Origin: Tetrahymena elliotti 4EA
Lineage: Eukaryota; Ciliophora; Oligohymenophorea; Hymenostomatida; Tetrahymenidae
Direction: 5' to 3'
Length of the DNA stretch: 64,000 nucleotides
Assembly: GCA_000231825.2 (NCBI GenBank)
Contig: JH720323.1
Span: forward strand, 16,246 to 80,245
Shown: piece after piece, positions 63,997 to 64,000 of the stretch
How positions within the stretch are numbered: the first letter of the stretch is position 1
How the letters are laid out: every line of letters starts with the position of its first letter
Position numbers and translations under genes: made by a program
Notes under the pieces: generated by a model
What the model saw: only the letters and a program-made list of their open reading frames with translations
What the model was told of the DNA's origin: nothing
Databases searched by the model: none

Positions 63997-64000
63997 GAAC

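Overview
The window reads as macronuclear DNA of a Tetrahymena-type ciliate, most likely T. thermophila or a close relative. The DNA is extremely AT-rich. Real coding frames are full of in-frame TAA and TAG that fall where glutamine fits, and every gene ends at TGA, which is the ciliate nuclear code. Introns are short, AT-rich and GT...AG, and many hold TGA. No operons, ribosome binding sites, CRISPR arrays, rRNA or telomeric repeats are visible. Gene models below were made by reading each strand with TGA as the only stop and checking that exon lengths sum to a multiple of three.

Layout. 0-11 kb: a PDI/thioredoxin-like protein (-), a fused S-adenosylmethionine decarboxylase/spermidine synthase (+), and a B-box/Kelch protein (-). 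11-19 kb, all minus: a GUP1/HHAT-like MBOAT acyltransferase, a DEAH-box RNA helicase and a Rab GTPase. 19-27 kb, plus: a large potassium channel with a cyclic-nucleotide-binding fold and a CCHC zinc knuckle, then a zinc-motif/coiled-coil/LRR-like protein. 27-36 kb, minus: an ankyrin protein, a WD40 protein, a possible PAS protein and a membrane-anchored pepsin-like protease. 36-39 kb: an LRR protein (+), followed by about 4.5 kb with no convincing gene. 43-54 kb, plus: a low-complexity protein of unknown role, a dual-specificity phosphatase, a 13-exon SAPS-type PP6 regulatory subunit and a UBE2G-like E2. 55-64 kb: an OTUD5-like deubiquitinase with two Tudor-knot domains (-), a two-TM membrane protein with a long cytosolic tail (+), mitochondrial ribosomal protein bL27m (-), and tRNA-Thr(AGU) (-) at the right edge.

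The genes do not form one pathway. Small functional neighbourhoods exist: an E2 and a deubiquitinase are convergent neighbours, and a tyrosine/dual-specificity phosphatase lies next to a phosphatase regulatory subunit. The most striking items are the bacterial-type SpeD-SpeE fusion, the zinc knuckle placed directly after the channel's CNBD, the Tudor-knot/OTU/UBA architecture, and relic fragments in intergenic DNA (a helicase fragment at 47.4 kb, decayed frames at 2.2-2.7 kb and upstream of 33.1 kb).
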